DNA of 8,169 nucleotides from contig JAAYJJ010000023.1 of NCBI GenBank assembly GCA_012522985.1, positions 1-8,169 of the forward strand, given 5' to 3'. The notes beneath the pieces are model-generated. The model searched no databases. It worked only from the letters and a program-made list of their open reading frames with translations, and was not told where the DNA came from. The DNA is from Aliarcobacter butzleri (GTDB lineage Bacteria > Campylobacterota > Campylobacteria > Campylobacterales > Arcobacteraceae). Each line of letters begins with the position of its first letter. The stretch's first letter is position 1. Positions 1-6,702 of the stretch are shown in pieces. The position numbers were made by a program, and so were the translations under genes.

Positions 1-780
1 CTGACTTCAACATTTGGGTCACCCAAGCTCCAAATCTATAATATTTTGTATTTTTTGCTGTGTTTCATTTAGTTTTAACACTTCAAACTTTCTCTCATTT
101 GTTATTGGATTTATATACTCTAAACCATAGATTGTTTTTATCTCTTCAAGTGCTTTTTGTACAGATATAGTTTTATCGTGCAGTTTTAGAATTCTCTCTA
201 GCTCTTTATAGATTGTATAAGCTATAAAAGATATTGAAACATGAGCTTCTATTCTATGTTTTAGATAATGATGTATAGGTCTAATTTTTAAATCTGTTTT
301 TTGAGATTCTAGAAGCTTTTTCTATATGCCATAGATTTGAGTAGTTCTCTATGACTTCTTGTGGTGCAAGAGTAGTATTAGTAATATAGCCTTTAATACC
401 ATCCCATAATCCATCTTGTTCAAACTTTTCATAATCTATTGCAACTTCTATTTCATTTTTAATATGTAAATATTTATTATAACCTCATAAAATGTATGGA
501 ACTTATCCATAAATCTATAGATTCTCATAATATTTATATCAATATTTTGATAAAGTTTTAGATACTCTATTGTTCTTAACTTACTACTAGGGTTTATAAG
601 TCTAGTTACTACAAGATGTTTTAGTAGCTCATCATCACAAACCTTACTAAAGCCAATATGTTTAAAAATTCTTGCAATAAAGAGTTCAGCTCCAATACAA
701 ACAATACTATTTGATGAAAGATTTTTTACAAACTTATCAAATATGTTTTCATTACACTCATCTGGATAAAGTTCTTCTTA
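1..780 (-). mobile_element. Decayed IS1634-family insertion sequence remnant
   Basis: This stretch is what remains of an insertion sequence whose transposase reads on the minus strand. The 3' side appears complete: the transposase stop (19-21) sits inside a short palindrome, TTGGGTcACCCAA (14-26). That fits IS1634-type elements, in which the gene runs almost to the terminal repeat. The 5' side (terminal repeat, start codon, first part of the transposase) is absent and is replaced by integrase sequence at about 760-785. I see no matching inverted repeat at the right-hand junction, so this is not a clean insertion but a deletion product. The left end coincides with the window edge, so the exact terminus and any target duplication cannot be seen. 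Confidence 0.72.
19..777 (-). pseudogene. IS1634-family transposase, internally deleted and frameshifted
   Basis: These are broken pieces of a DDE transposase of the IS1634 family (IS4 superfamily). The N-side piece (777 down to about 485) contains the stretch VVTRLINPSSKLRTIEYLKL and ends near FMDKFH. The C-side piece starts abruptly near 484 with GYNKYLHIKNEIEVAIDYEKF in another frame. From memory of the family, roughly 200 residues carrying the first two catalytic aspartates are missing between them. The C-side piece holds the third acidic residue in NLWHIEKA. A second lesion is an extra A in a run of six (T-run 297-302 on the plus strand). It shifts the frame, after which ISFIAYTIYKELERIL and the remainder continue to a TGA at 19-21. 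The start is also missing. The protein cannot be active; the family assignment is from recognised sequence, not a search. Confidence 0.8.
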
Positions 781-1277
781 GGGTTTCAAGTATGTTCTTT
801 TGTTCCATTATTTTGCATAGATTTATAATATCAAGAGTAGTAAGTGTTTCTATATTATTATCTTGAATATAGGGATATATATGATTATTAAGATATCCAG
901 TAACACTTTGCCTATATGAGCTACTAAATCTCTCTTCATTTAAACTATACCAATCTTCAGCAACTTTTTTAAATGTATATTTTATTATTCCTTGATCATC
1001 TAGTTTTTTAATTTCTGATGGATCATCTCCATCTTTCAAAGCTTTTTTATAATATTCTCTTTGTTTCTCTAGCTTCTAATAAAGATACTTCAGGATATAC
1101 ACCTAAAGAGATTGTTTTTTGTTTCTTATTATATAGATAATTAAGTCTCCACCATTTAGCACCAGTTTTCTTTATTATTACATACATACCTCCACCATCA
1201 GATAATTTATAATCCTTCTCTTTTGGTTTTGCATTTCTAACTTGTGTATCAGAAAGAGGTTTTATGATTTTAGGCAT
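758..1277 (-). pseudogene. P4-type tyrosine integrase, truncated and frameshifted
   Basis: This is the N-terminal part of a site-specific recombinase that would have integrated and excised a genomic island. From the ATG at 1277 it shows the DUF4102-type arm-binding domain (MPKIIKPLSDTQVRNAKPK, then LSDGGGMYVIIKKTGAKWW and ISLGVYPEVSLLEARE). One extra A within 1064-1066 breaks the frame; removing it restores REYYKKALKDGDDPSEIKK. The core-binding domain follows (FKKVAEDWYSLNEERFSSSY...). The frame then runs into IS sequence and stops at 758. The catalytic domain with the Arg, His-x-x-Arg and Tyr residues is absent, so only about 170 of the usual roughly 400 residues remain. I prefer the start at 1277 over an upstream in-frame ATG at 1304, because AGGG lies a proper distance upstream and the family begins with MPK. 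It reads in the same direction as, and downstream of, the adjacent tRNA, as is usual for island integrases. Confidence 0.85.
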
Positions 1278-1286
1278 ATTTGACCC

Positions 1287-1345
1287 TTTTTTATGGTAAC
1301 TCATTTATTATATATAAAGTTACCATAAAAACTACCATAAAAAAA
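1287..1345. repeat. Three TACCATAAAAA repeats, likely integrase arm sites
   Basis: The 11-mer TACCATAAAAA occurs twice on the plus strand (1321-1331 and 1333-1343, spacing 12 bases) and once on the minus strand (1288-1298). The first and third copies form an inverted repeat with arms 1288-1301 and 1318-1331. Weaker relatives on the minus strand, CCATATAAAA and CCATATGAAA, lie at 1361-1380. Short repeated sites between an integrase start and its attachment site are typical arm-binding sites, and their overlap with the integrase upstream region would allow self-regulation. The repeats are seen directly; the role is inferred. Confidence 0.55.
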
Positions 1346-1450
1346 TTTGGATACATAGGGTTTTATATGGTTTCATATGGACTTATAAATTTAAGAGTAT
1401 CGATAAAATGGGAGTTTTTAGACTTATGTGGAAGTACTAAGAAGTATCAA

Positions 1451-1475
1451 TGGCGGACAGGGAGAGATTTGAACT
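1451..1475 (-). other. Probable attachment site at the tRNA-Ser 3' end
   Basis: The 3' end of the tRNA (T-arm, acceptor strand and encoded CCA) faces the integrase remnant 174 bases away. Tyrosine integrases of the P4 type normally recombine within the 3' end of a tRNA gene and leave the gene intact, as here. The second copy of the site should lie left of the window; I see no duplicate inside it. The exact core length cannot be set from one copy. Confidence 0.45.
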
Positions 1476-1540
1476 CTCGGTACCCTTGCGAGTACGACAC
1501 CTTAGCAGGGTGCTGGTTTAAGCCACTCACCCACCTGTCC
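1451..1540 (-). tRNA. tRNA-Ser (anticodon GCU)
   Basis: This is a complete class II tRNA of 90 bases including an encoded CCA. The acceptor strands GGACAGG and CCTGTCC pair fully, followed by discriminator G. The anticodon stem GCACC/GGTGT closes a loop CTGCTAA with anticodon GCT, which reads the AGC and AGU serine codons. A long variable arm (around GTACTCGCAAGGGTAC) is as expected for serine. The T-arm is GAGAG-TTCAAAT-CTCTC. The gene lies 63 bases downstream of pyrF on the same strand, has its own likely -10 box, and is the probable integration target of the island to its left. No clear terminator follows it. Confidence 0.95.
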
Positions 1541-1544
1541 TTGT

Positions 1545-1573
1545 TTTGAGAGTGACATTATATCACTCTCAAA
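1545..1573. repeat. Perfect 11-bp inverted repeat between pyrF and tRNA-Ser
   Basis: The arms TTTGAGAGTGA (1545-1555) and TCACTCTCAAA (1563-1573) are perfectly complementary and separated by seven bases. The hairpin would form in a transcript running from pyrF towards the tRNA. It lacks a following T-tract in either direction, so it is not a canonical intrinsic terminator. The loop contains TATAAT on the minus strand, so it could be an operator or processing hairpin as well as a weak terminator of the pyrF operon. Confidence 0.75.
1557..1562 (-). promoter_or_regulatory. Putative -10 box of tRNA-Ser
   Basis: A consensus TATAAT on the minus strand ends 16 bases before the first base of the tRNA. 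That leaves room for a start point about 7 bases downstream and a leader of about 9 bases. No good -35 box is visible, which is common in Campylobacterota, where sigma-70 promoters rely on the -10 box and upstream T-rich DNA. The box lies exactly in the loop of the palindrome at 1545-1573. Confidence 0.5.
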
Positions 1574-1603
1574 CTAAATAGTTACTTAAAGTTTATAGAA
1601 ATA

Positions 1604-2287
1604 TTAAAGATTTTCTAATATTTTAGTAACTATAGACTTAGGATCACTATTTTTATAAATAGGTCTTCCTACAACTATAAAATCAACCAAATTCTCTTTT
1701 GCCATAGCTATATCAGCTACTCTTTTTTGATCACCACTATCTTCACTAAATGGTCTTATTCCAGGAGTTAGGGTGATGAAGTCTTTAGAACTAGCCTCTT
1801 TGATAGCTTTGCTTTCATATACAGAGCTCACAACTCCATCTAGTCCACACTCATAAGCACTTTTGGCAAACTTTATAGCAGTCGTTGTTAAATCTTGATT
1901 ATAAACGCTATAAAATTCATCTTGATCAAAGCTAGTAAGAGCAGTAACAGCCAAAACCTTTGGTCTTTTTTCAAGCTCTCTTATTCTACTCATCACCTCT
2001 TTCATGGCAATCTTTCCTACACTAGCATGGATATTAAACATATCAACACCTAGTTTTGCTATTTCAAGTGCCGCATCAGCTGTTGTATTTGGAATATCAT
2101 ATAGCTTTAGATCTAAAAAAATCTTAAAATCTGGATTTATCTGTTTAATCTCTTCTAAAAACTCTTTTCCATCTCTTATATATGATCTTAAACCCACTTT
2201 AAGCCATACATCATACTCTTTGATCTCTTTTATGATTTTTAGATTTTCTTCCCTTTTATCTAGATCAAGTGCGATACAAAGTTTCAT
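1604..2287 (-). CDS. pyrF: Orotidine-5'-phosphate decarboxylase PyrF
   Basis: PyrF decarboxylates orotidine 5'-phosphate to UMP, the last step of de novo pyrimidine synthesis, in the cytoplasm. The 227-residue length is normal for this TIM-barrel family. The catalytic motif [11 protein letters not shown] is present with Asp59, Lys61 and Asp64; the substrate-contacting Asp8 (IALDLD) and Lys30 (WLKVG) are also in place. The C-terminal phosphate-binding motif VVGRPIY is intact. I chose the ATG at 2287 rather than a TTG six bases upstream, because MKLCIALD is the expected beginning and AAAGG lies a suitable distance ahead, inside the end of nusB. It starts 2 bases after the nusB stop, so translation is probably coupled. 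It is the last protein gene of the operon. Confidence 0.97.
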   Translation of the reverse strand: MKLCIALDLDKREENLKIIKEIKEYDVWLKVGLRSYIRDGKEFLEEIKQINPDFKIFLDLKLYDIPNTTADAALEIAKLGVDMFNIHASVGKIAMKEVMSRIRELEKRPKVLAVTALTSFDQDEFYSVYNQDLTTTAIKFAKSAYECGLDGVVSSVYESKAIKEASSKDFITLTPGIRPFSEDSGDQKRVADIAMAKENLVDFIVVGRPIYKNSDPKSIVTKILENL

Positions 2288-2289
2288 AA

Positions 2290-2685
2290 TCAAACCTTTT
2301 CTATATTGTCTAATACTGCATTAATTAGTTTTGGACCATTATCACTAGCTAATCTTTTGGCTATTTCTACTGCTTCATTGATAACTACAGGTTTATCAAG
2401 TTCACTAAACATTATTTCATAAGTAGCTAGTCTTAATATAGCTTTTTCTACACTACCTAGATCTTCCATATTATTCTTACGTAGATGTGATTCTATCTCT
2501 TTATCTACAGCCTCAAGATGTTCCATAACCCCATGATACAAAGAATCAGCAAAAGCCTTTTGTTTATTTCTTATTTTCTTATCCTCTAGTATTTCATCAC
2601 TAAATTTTGAAATCTTATCATTACCTAAATCATAAGCATAAAGCAAAGAGATAACTGACTCTCTAGCTTGAGTTCTTGTTGCCAT
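2290..2685 (-). CDS. nusB: Transcription antitermination factor NusB
   Basis: NusB binds boxA RNA with NusE (ribosomal protein S10) and supports antitermination of rRNA operons; it is cytoplasmic. The 131-residue all-helical protein shows the family's N-terminal signature ([14 protein letters not shown], residues 7-20) and the conserved C-terminal half: [12 protein letters not shown], then [13 protein letters not shown], then [10 protein letters not shown]. Its ATG overlaps the ribH stop by one base (TAATG), and pyrF starts 2 bases after its stop. A ribH-nusB pair is common in many bacteria and suggests translational coupling. GGAAG shortly before the ATG, inside the ribH end, serves as ribosome binding site. 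Confidence 0.96.
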   Translation of the reverse strand: MATRTQARESVISLLYAYDLGNDKISKFSDEILEDKKIRNKQKAFADSLYHGVMEHLEAVDKEIESHLRKNNMEDLGSVEKAILRLATYEIMFSELDKPVVINEAVEIAKRLASDNGPKLINAVLDNIEKV

Positions 2686-3158
2686 TATTTACTTCCCATC
2701 GCTTTATAAAGACTTAACATCTCTATAATAACAGTCATAGCCTCAGCCCCTTTATTTCCAGCTTTGCTTCCAGCTCTTTCTATAGCTTGTTCTATAGTAT
2801 CAGTTGTTAAAACTCCATTTGATACAGGTACACCAAACTCTAAAGATACATTTGCTATACCCTTGGTTGCTTCTGCTGCTACATAATCAAAATGTGGAGT
2901 ACTTCCTCTTATAACCGCACCTACACAACAAACAGCATCATATTTGCCACTTTGTAGAGCTTTTTTAAGTGCCATAGGTATCTCAAATGCCCCAGGAACT
3001 AGGATAAGATCAAGATTTTGTTCCTCTCCACCATGTCTTATAAAAGCATCTTTTGCACCCTCAACCAATCTATCTGTTATAATATGATTAAATCTACCAT
3101 TTATAATAGCAACTCTTTCATTGCCTTCAAGTCTTAATTTACCTTCAATTATATTCAT
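2685..3158 (-). CDS. ribH: 6,7-dimethyl-8-ribityllumazine synthase RibH
   Basis: RibH condenses 5-amino-6-ribitylaminouracil with 3,4-dihydroxy-2-butanone 4-phosphate to form lumazine, the penultimate step of riboflavin synthesis. The 157-residue protein carries the family motifs NGRFN (20-24), [13 protein letters not shown] (54-66), [14 protein letters not shown] (80-93, with the catalytic His89) and the C-terminal [14 protein letters not shown] followed by NKGAEA. The open frame extends 14 codons further upstream to 3200, but I place the start at the ATG at 3158. GGAG lies 5 bases before it, family members begin near MNIIEGKL, and the longer version would overlap kdsA. It follows kdsA by 13 bases and overlaps nusB by one base. 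Such proteins usually assemble as icosahedral or pentameric shells. Confidence 0.97.
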   Translation of the reverse strand: MNIIEGKLRLEGNERVAIINGRFNHIITDRLVEGAKDAFIRHGGEEQNLDLILVPGAFEIPMALKKALQSGKYDAVCCVGAVIRGSTPHFDYVAAEATKGIANVSLEFGVPVSNGVLTTDTIEQAIERAGSKAGNKGAEAMTVIIEMLSLYKAMGSK

Positions 3159-3171
3159 TTTTACTCCAATT

Positions 3172-3978
3172 TTAGTTTTTAAGAGCATTTTTGATAGCAA
3201 AAATCTCTTCTATAGTTTTATATAAATCTTCAATTTTAAGCATATTTGGTCCATCGCTTAGTGCAGAACTTGGATCAAAATGTGTCTCAAAGAAAAACCC
3301 ATCCACCCCAACAGCAGCAGCAGCTCTAGCAAGAGCTGGTACAATAGCACTATTTCCACCAGTTGTTTCGCCAGTGCTTGGTACTTGAGCTGAGTGTGTC
3401 GCATCAAAAAGCACGGGAGCAAACTCCCTCATAGAAATAAGGTTTTTCATATCAACTACCAAAGCCCCATATCCAAATGTATTTCCTCTTTCACATAGCC
3501 AAACTCCATATTTTTGACTATTTTCAAAGTTTACATTTTTTTCACCTCTTACTTGTAACACTTTTGCTACAGGGTGTTTCATACTATTTGCTGCTAGAAA
3601 TTGACCTTTTTTAATATTGATTTTAGCATTTGTATTGGCTGCTGCTATTAGTAGATCTGTTTGCCTACATAAAAAAGCAGGTATTTGCACAACATCAGCA
3701 ACTTTTGCAACAAGAGGAACTTGATATGACTCATGAACATCAGTTACTATTTGGTATCCAAACTCTTTTTTAACTTCATTTAATATCTTCATACCCTCTT
3801 CTAGCCCAGGTCCACGAAAACTATCTATACTAGTTCGGTTTGCCTTATCAAAACTTGCTTTAAAATAAAACTCCACCCTATTATCTTCACTCAAAGGTTT
3901 AAGAGCCTCAGCTATCCTAAAGATGTTTTCTTTGCTTTCTATAACACAAGGTCCAGCAATAATTATAAGTTTTTCCAT
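3172..3978 (-). CDS. kdsA: 3-deoxy-8-phosphooctulonate synthase KdsA
   Basis: KdsA joins arabinose 5-phosphate and phosphoenolpyruvate to Kdo 8-phosphate, the committed step toward Kdo of the LPS inner core, which indicates a Gram-negative host. The 268-residue barrel shows AGPCVIES (8-15), [11 protein letters not shown] (40-50), [12 protein letters not shown] (98-109), [21 protein letters not shown] (192-196), FFFETH (228-233) and SDGPNM (241-246). The residues Cys11, His195, Glu231 and Asp242 correspond to the metal ligands of the metal-dependent KdsA class; metal-independent enzymes carry Asn at the first position. The ATG has GGAG 5 bases upstream. It lies 15 bases after the GltB-like gene and 13 bases before ribH in the operon. 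Confidence 0.97.
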   Translation of the reverse strand: MEKLIIIAGPCVIESKENIFRIAEALKPLSEDNRVEFYFKASFDKANRTSIDSFRGPGLEEGMKILNEVKKEFGYQIVTDVHESYQVPLVAKVADVVQIPAFLCRQTDLLIAAANTNAKINIKKGQFLAANSMKHPVAKVLQVRGEKNVNFENSQKYGVWLCERGNTFGYGALVVDMKNLISMREFAPVLFDATHSAQVPSTGETTGGNSAIVPALARAAAAVGVDGFFFETHFDPSSALSDGPNMLKIEDLYKTIEEIFAIKNALKN

Positions 3979-3993
3979 TTTGTCTCCAATGGT

Positions 3994-5691
3994 TTATTTG
4001 TTTTTATCTAAAGATAATATTCTATCAAAAACTTTATCTATATCATCATGAACTCTGCTATTTTTATCTAAAAACATAATATTTTTTTTACTTAAATCTT
4101 TATAATGTTTTAGCCCCATAACAGCCAAAAGTCCTTTGATACCTAAAAGTATGTTTTTATGATAGTTTTTAATATGTTCAGAGTGTCTATATACTAAATA
4201 CTTAGATCTTATATTTTTGTTTTGTGTTGCAAGTCCAACGGGACAATCCCTACCTGTAGTACCACTACAATATCTAGCTCTAATACACCCTGCACTCATC
4301 ATAAAACCTCTACCTATTTGTACAAAATCAGCTCCCAAAGCCATAACTATTACTACATCATCAGGAGTTAATATCTTACCACTAGCACTTATTTTGACAT
4401 AATCTCTTATACCATACTCTTTCAAGACCTTATCTACTAAATAAACACTATCTCTTATATTTAGTCCTATTCTTTCCATCATCTCTATAGGTGCAGTTGC
4501 ACTTCCACCACTTCCCCCATCAACAGAGATAAAATCTGGATATTTATCATTACCCTCTTCTATTCGTTTTTTGATCTCTTTTGCAAAAGGAACTATATTT
4601 TCATAATCAGATATTACTATTTTGATACCTGCTGGTTTACCACTTAGGCTTTGCAACTTTCCTATAAAGTCAAATAACTCTTCAACACTATTTGCATAAG
4701 GAAATCTATTTGGTGCAAAAAAATCTTTATTTGGCTCTATCCCTCTATAATATGCTATAGCATCTGTTACTTTATTGGCTGTTAGTTTTCCACCTGTTTG
4801 TTTAGCCCCTTGAGCTAGTTTAATCTCAGTCATACGGCAAAAACTCATAACTTTTTGATATTTTATAGGATCAAACTTGCCCTTTTTATCTCTACATCCA
4901 TTTAAAGATGAGCTTATTTGCCAAATAATATCTGGCATATCCAAAGGAACCTCTTTTGGGAAGTTCTCTAGTGGTGCATTCCAATTTGGTCTATGAAATC
5001 TCATGGTTTCTTGATCAAAAATATATGTCTCACCTACGCTTGATTTGCCAAAAACAAGATATCTATAAACCTGAGAAGCTAAAAATCCATTTGTTAATAG
5101 TTTGACTATATTAAATATCTTTATTTGCCTTTGCGTACCTTCAACTATATCCATATATTTACTACTATAGTTATCATGAGTAATAAAAAAGTTTGTCGTT
5201 ACAGACCCCTCACCACTATTTATAGCAAAGTTTCCTAGATATGCACCTCTTGCAAATGCTCTAGTGCCTTCTGGAGAGATAGATCCATCACTCATAGCAG
5301 ATCTTGCTAAAATAGATTTAGAATAAAATGGGAACTTTCTTTTTTCACCAAAAACCACTCCAAAATCATCACTAACTTCATCATCATTTAATGCGATAAA
5401 AGAGTGTTTTAACATAAACTTTGGTTTTGGCATAGGTTGAGCTGGAGCAAAAGAGGCATAGTTTGGTAGATCTTTTGCGGCTTTATATACCCAATCAAGT
5501 TTATCTTTTGATTCATAAAACTTCTCATCACCAAAATACTGCCTTAAAGGCTCTCTTAGCTCTTCAAAAAGATATCTAAATCTACCTATTATTGGATAAG
5601 CTTTGAGAAGTTGATGTTTTCTTTGTATATACTTATCATAAATAAACCAAAAAAATAAAACTAAAAACACTATCCAAAAAATCCAAACCAT
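3994..5691 (-). CDS. Membrane-anchored GltB-like FMN-binding protein
   Basis: This is a 565-residue member of the FMN-binding glutamate synthase domain family (Glu_synthase). A strongly hydrophobic N-terminal segment (about residues 2-18) suggests a membrane anchor with the enzyme domain in the cytoplasm. The domain shows KLAQGAKQTGGKL (291-303), related to the GltB motif around GAKPG, then ISVDGGSGGSATAP (388-401), ADFVQIGRGFM (454-464) and three cysteines at 469, 475 and 483 before PVGLATQ. In glutamate synthase three such cysteines hold a 3Fe-4S cluster. There is no N-terminal amidotransferase domain and no FAD/NADPH subunit nearby, so it is not a classical glutamate synthase; the true substrate and electron partner are unknown. 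AGGA lies 7 bases before the ATG. It sits 12 bases after the permease gene and 15 before kdsA. Confidence 0.88.
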   Translation of the reverse strand: MVWIFWIVFLVLFFWFIYDKYIQRKHQLLKAYPIIGRFRYLFEELREPLRQYFGDEKFYESKDKLDWVYKAAKDLPNYASFAPAQPMPKPKFMLKHSFIALNDDEVSDDFGVVFGEKRKFPFYSKSILARSAMSDGSISPEGTRAFARGAYLGNFAINSGEGSVTTNFFITHDNYSSKYMDIVEGTQRQIKIFNIVKLLTNGFLASQVYRYLVFGKSSVGETYIFDQETMRFHRPNWNAPLENFPKEVPLDMPDIIWQISSSLNGCRDKKGKFDPIKYQKVMSFCRMTEIKLAQGAKQTGGKLTANKVTDAIAYYRGIEPNKDFFAPNRFPYANSVEELFDFIGKLQSLSGKPAGIKIVISDYENIVPFAKEIKKRIEEGNDKYPDFISVDGGSGGSATAPIEMMERIGLNIRDSVYLVDKVLKEYGIRDYVKISASGKILTPDDVVIVMALGADFVQIGRGFMMSAGCIRARYCSGTTGRDCPVGLATQNKNIRSKYLVYRHSEHIKNYHKNILLGIKGLLAVMGLKHYKDLSKKNIMFLDKNSRVHDDIDKVFDRILSLDKNK

Positions 5692-5703
5692 ATATCTATC
5701 CTA

Positions 5704-6594
5704 CTATTTAATATTACTCTTACTTGCTACAAGTACTCCACTTAAAATGATAAGTATTATACCAAAGTTTACCATAAAAGAAGGAAAGCTATCACCTAAA
5801 AGTAATCCTAAAAATATAGAAAATATTATATTTGAGTAACCTATAGTTCCTACAATACCAGCTTTTGTAGAACCATAAGCCTTTGTCATATATATTTGTG
5901 CATAGGTAGAAAAAAGTCCCAACAAAACTATATAAAACCAATCAAATCCTTTAGGCATCACAAAAGATGCTATAGCAAAATCAAATAGTTCATTTTGATA
6001 AAACTCACCTATTATCATAAGTAATAGTGGAAATAACGTACCAACTCCAACAAAAGAAAAGACTATAACCTTTGTATCATAATAGTTTCTAAGCTCTCTT
6101 ATACTTGTATATGCCATAGCAGCACCAACACCACTTAGTACTCCCAACCAGTCAGTTATACTTAGCTTAGATGGATCAAATCCAGTAATAAACATTATCC
6201 CTACAAATCCCACAAAAACACCAATCCAAGCCGTAAATGATAGCCTTTCTTTAAGTGCGAAATATGCTAAAATAGCTGTAAAAATAGGTGAAGTTTTAGA
6301 AAATGTCATAGCTTCAGCTAAAGAGATATTTGCGATATTATAAAAAAACATTAATAACGCTAAAAATCCAATAAACCCTCTAAAAAAAAGTAACATTAGC
6401 TTACCGCCTATTTGTATAGGTGGAGTTTTATATAGACTATAGCCAACTAAAATAACTCCAAATAGATTTCTAAAAAAGACAACTTCAAGCGAACTCATAG
6501 AACTACTTAACTCTTTTGCTACTACTCCCATAAAAGCAAACAAAAGTGAGGCTATTAGCATATAATAAACCCCTTTTTTTACATCATCACTCAA
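5704..6594 (-). CDS. DMT-superfamily (EamA) transporter
   Basis: This is an inner-membrane permease of the drug/metabolite transporter superfamily. The 296 residues contain about ten hydrophobic segments arranged as two EamA repeats (about 8-137 and 150-291). Typical features include the FFRN motif after the first helices (40-43), ISLAEAMTFSKTSPIFTAIL (90-109) at the end of repeat one, and TKAYGSTKAGIVGTIGYSN in repeat two. The substrate cannot be told; family members export amino acids, purines or other metabolites. I take the TTG at 6594 as start because AAAAGG lies 6 bases upstream. The first in-frame ATG (6561) has no such site and would cut into the first helix. A Campylobacter permease occupies the same place between kdsA and der. 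It is the first gene of the minus-strand operon. Confidence 0.92.
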   Translation of the reverse strand: MSDDVKKGVYYMLIASLLFAFMGVVAKELSSSMSSLEVVFFRNLFGVILVGYSLYKTPPIQIGGKLMLLFFRGFIGFLALLMFFYNIANISLAEAMTFSKTSPIFTAILAYFALKERLSFTAWIGVFVGFVGIMFITGFDPSKLSITDWLGVLSGVGAAMAYTSIRELRNYYDTKVIVFSFVGVGTLFPLLLMIIGEFYQNELFDFAIASFVMPKGFDWFYIVLLGLFSTYAQIYMTKAYGSTKAGIVGTIGYSNIIFSIFLGLLLGDSFPSFMVNFGIILIILSGVLVASKSNIK

Positions 6595-6619
6595 TAAAAA
6601 CCTTTTAAATATTTTCTAC

Positions 6620-6625
6620 ATTATA
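6620..6625 (-). promoter_or_regulatory. Putative -10 box of the permease-to-pyrF operon
   Basis: TGCTATAAT on the minus strand is an extended -10 sequence about 26 bases before the TTG start of the permease. With a start point near 6613, the leader would be about 18 bases and would include the AAAAGG ribosome site. The next five genes have gaps of 15 bases or less, so this is the only obvious promoter for all six. Confidence 0.6.
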
Positions 6626-6665
6626 GCAAAAATCAATAAAAATTAACTTTTTAGTATTTTTTGGA

Positions 6666-6671
6666 TATAAT
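6666..6671 (+). promoter_or_regulatory. Putative -10 box of der
   Basis: TATAAT lies on the plus strand 31 bases before the der ATG. T-rich DNA (about 6646-6662) precedes it rather than a -35 box, as is usual for sigma-70 promoters in Campylobacterota. It is back-to-back with the permease promoter, the two boxes being about 40 bases apart. AAGGA (6688-6692) is the der ribosome site, 10 bases from the ATG. Confidence 0.6.
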
Positions 6672-6702
6672 GTTTAATCAATTTTTCAAGGATTTATAAT
6701 TT

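Noticed and set aside
297..302. A-run in the transposase as a programmed frameshift site
   Set aside because: The gene also lacks its start and core, and the required shift is +1 rather than the -1 type usual for IS elements; simple decay explains it.
758..1304. Two small minus-strand reading frames (93 and 85 residues) as independent genes, for example a toxin-antitoxin pair
   Set aside because: Removing one A near 1065 joins them into a single integrase N-terminal sequence, and neither resembles a toxin or antitoxin.
1287..1345. Repeat cluster as a CRISPR array
   Set aside because: The units are only 11 bases, are nearly adjacent, are in mixed orientation and have no spacers.
1280..1549. 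Plus-strand frame of 89 residues
   Set aside because: It runs antisense through the tRNA-Ser gene and the repeat region, with no ribosome site or family resemblance.
1545..1573. Hairpin called as a rho-independent terminator
   Set aside because: No T-tract follows the stem in either direction, so I list it as an inverted repeat only.
2004..2324. Plus-strand frame of 106 residues opposite pyrF and nusB
   Set aside because: It is a shadow of two well-supported genes, with no start signal.
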